This document shows positions 62,694 through 64,000 of a stretch of DNA of 64,000 nt, one piece after another. The stretch is from positions 1-64,000 of the forward strand of contig JAHEIZ010000004.1 of NCBI GenBank assembly GCA_024639145.1. The letters are read 5' to 3'. Source of the DNA: Actinomycetes bacterium (GTDB taxonomy: Bacteria > Actinomycetota > Actinomycetes > S36-B12). Numbering within the stretch: the stretch's first letter is position 1; each line of letters opens with the position of its first letter. Below the pieces are notes generated by a model. The model was not told where the DNA came from and ran no database searches. It saw nothing but the letters and a program-made list of their open reading frames with translations. Position numbers and translations under genes: made by a program.

Positions 62694-63920
62694 ATGAACG
62701 ACGCAGCCGCCGGCACACTCCTGCTGATCCTCACCGGGCCTGATCGCCCTGGCGTGACACGTCAGGTAAGCGGAATTCTCGCTGAGCACGATGTCGTGAT
62801 CATCGATATCGAACAGATCGTGGTTCGTGGACACCTGATGCTTTCCTTCCTTGTCTCGACCCCGCACAGCATTGACCAGACTGACACCATCACTCACGCG
62901 GTTCGTGACTTCGGTAACGGGCTCGGACTCGACGTGCATGCTCAGGTGGGCGAGCCGGAATCCGAAACTGGGCGTCGGGGTCGAATCCAGGTCACTGTCA
63001 TGGGGGCGCCACTGCGTCCTGCGGCGATCGCCCGTGTCGCGAGCGAGATCGCAGATCGCGGGGGCAACATCGATCGCATTCGCCGTATCGCCAGTTATCC
63101 GGTGACGGCTGTTGCCTTCGAGGGTTCAGGTGCTGATGTCGCTGAGCTTCGATCGGCGCTTGCTGCTGCCGCCGTCGATACGGGTGTCGACATAGCCGTG
63201 CAGGCTGCGGGTCTCGATCGACGAGGCCAGCATCTCGTCGTGATGGATGTCGACTCCACAGTGATCCAGGATGAAGTCATCGACCTGCTTGCTGACGAAG
63301 CAGGCACTCACGCGCAGGTGGCCGAGATCACCGAGCGAGCGATGGCAGGAGAACTCGATTTCGGTGCGTCCCTGCGGGCTCGTGTGGCCCTCTTGGAGGG
63401 CCTACCTGCTGAGGTCATTGACCGTGTTCGCGACCGGATCACGCTGACTCCAGGTGCCCGCACCCTCTGTCGCACGCTCCGCAATCTCGGTTACCGCATC
63501 GCCCTGGTATCCGGCGGGTTCACTGAAGTCATCGCCCCGCTCGCTGTCGAGTTGGGCGTTGATCATGTGCGTGCCAACACCCTCGAGATAGTCGACGGAC
63601 GGCTCACGGGCAAGGTGATCGGCGAGATCATCGACCGCGCCGGCAAGCGCACGGCCCTTGAGGAGCTCGCCCGCGAGTATGGCATCCCGATCAGTCGCAC
63701 TATCGCTATCGGTGATGGCGCTAATGATGTCGACATGCTCGAGGCAGCCGGACTCGGAATCGCCTTCAACGGAAAGGCCGCGGCTCGTGACGCTGCCGAT
63801 AGCTCGGTCAGCGTGCCCTATCTCGATTCCGTGCTCTACTTGATGGGTATCTCCCGCGAAGAGGTTGAGGACGCCGACGCGCATGCCGGTATCGACGTGA
63901 CGACGCCACCGGTCAACTAG
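62694..63920 (+). CDS. serB: Phosphoserine phosphatase with N-terminal ACT region
   Basis: TGPDRPGVTRQVSGILAEHDVVIIDIEQIV (ACT); HAD motifs VVMDVDSTVIQDEVID, LVSGGFTEVIAPLA, AIGDGANDVDMLEAAGLGIAF. Confidence 0.96.
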   Translation: MNDAAAGTLLLILTGPDRPGVTRQVSGILAEHDVVIIDIEQIVVRGHLMLSFLVSTPHSIDQTDTITHAVRDFGNGLGLDVHAQVGEPESETGRRGRIQVTVMGAPLRPAAIARVASEIADRGGNIDRIRRIASYPVTAVAFEGSGADVAELRSALAAAAVDTGVDIAVQAAGLDRRGQHLVVMDVDSTVIQDEVIDLLADEAGTHAQVAEITERAMAGELDFGASLRARVALLEGLPAEVIDRVRDRITLTPGARTLCRTLRNLGYRIALVSGGFTEVIAPLAVELGVDHVRANTLEIVDGRLTGKVIGEIIDRAGKRTALEELAREYGIPISRTIAIGDGANDVDMLEAAGLGIAFNGKAAARDAADSSVSVPYLDSVLYLMGISREEVEDADAHAGIDVTTPPVN

Positions 63921-64000
63921 CTCGCGGTACGGCGTACGTCAGGAGTTCGGCTTCGCCTGAGCCGAGGGTTTCCCAGCCGCCGTGTCGCAGAACGCAGATG
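63913..64000 (-). CDS. C-terminal fragment of an unidentified protein (5' part outside window)
   Basis: Open minus-strand frame ICVLRHGGWETLGSGEAELLTYAVPRAS* running from the window edge to a TGA that overlaps the serB 3' end. Confidence 0.45.
   Translation of the reverse strand, partial: ICVLRHGGWETLGSGEAELLTYAVPRAS

Overview
This is a high-GC, gene-dense actinobacterial chromosome window with no recognisable mobile element, CRISPR array or rRNA. It carries housekeeping and actinobacteria-specific genes: aconitase, dxs, fadBA-type beta-oxidation genes, an mshC operon, gnd/pgi, metH, a Pup/ARC/Dop/PafA/PafBC cluster followed by tatAC and a helY-like helicase, lnt/ppm1, rbpA, and a gcvP–ftsR–BFN–merR–FHA–gcvH–pgsA block. 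One tRNA-Leu(GAG) and a tandem glycine-riboswitch-like leader before gcvP are also present. Main observations: (1) a translationally coupled histidine-phosphatase / DUF3090 / PI4K-like kinase cassette between uppP and mshC, the best candidate here for an undescribed system; (2) a pupylation locus with no prcB/prcA between pup and pafA, although ARC keeps a C-terminal -TYL; (3) a recurrent TAGGCT-N6-(A/G)TG signature at many first genes, consistent with leaderless transcription; (4) convergent gene pairs whose stop codons abut or overlap; (5) a GarA-like FHA protein with an N-terminal zinc ribbon in place of the ETT phosphoswitch; (6) an ECF-like promoter upstream of rbpA. All calls come from reading the sequence and the supplied ORFs. 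No database search was run.
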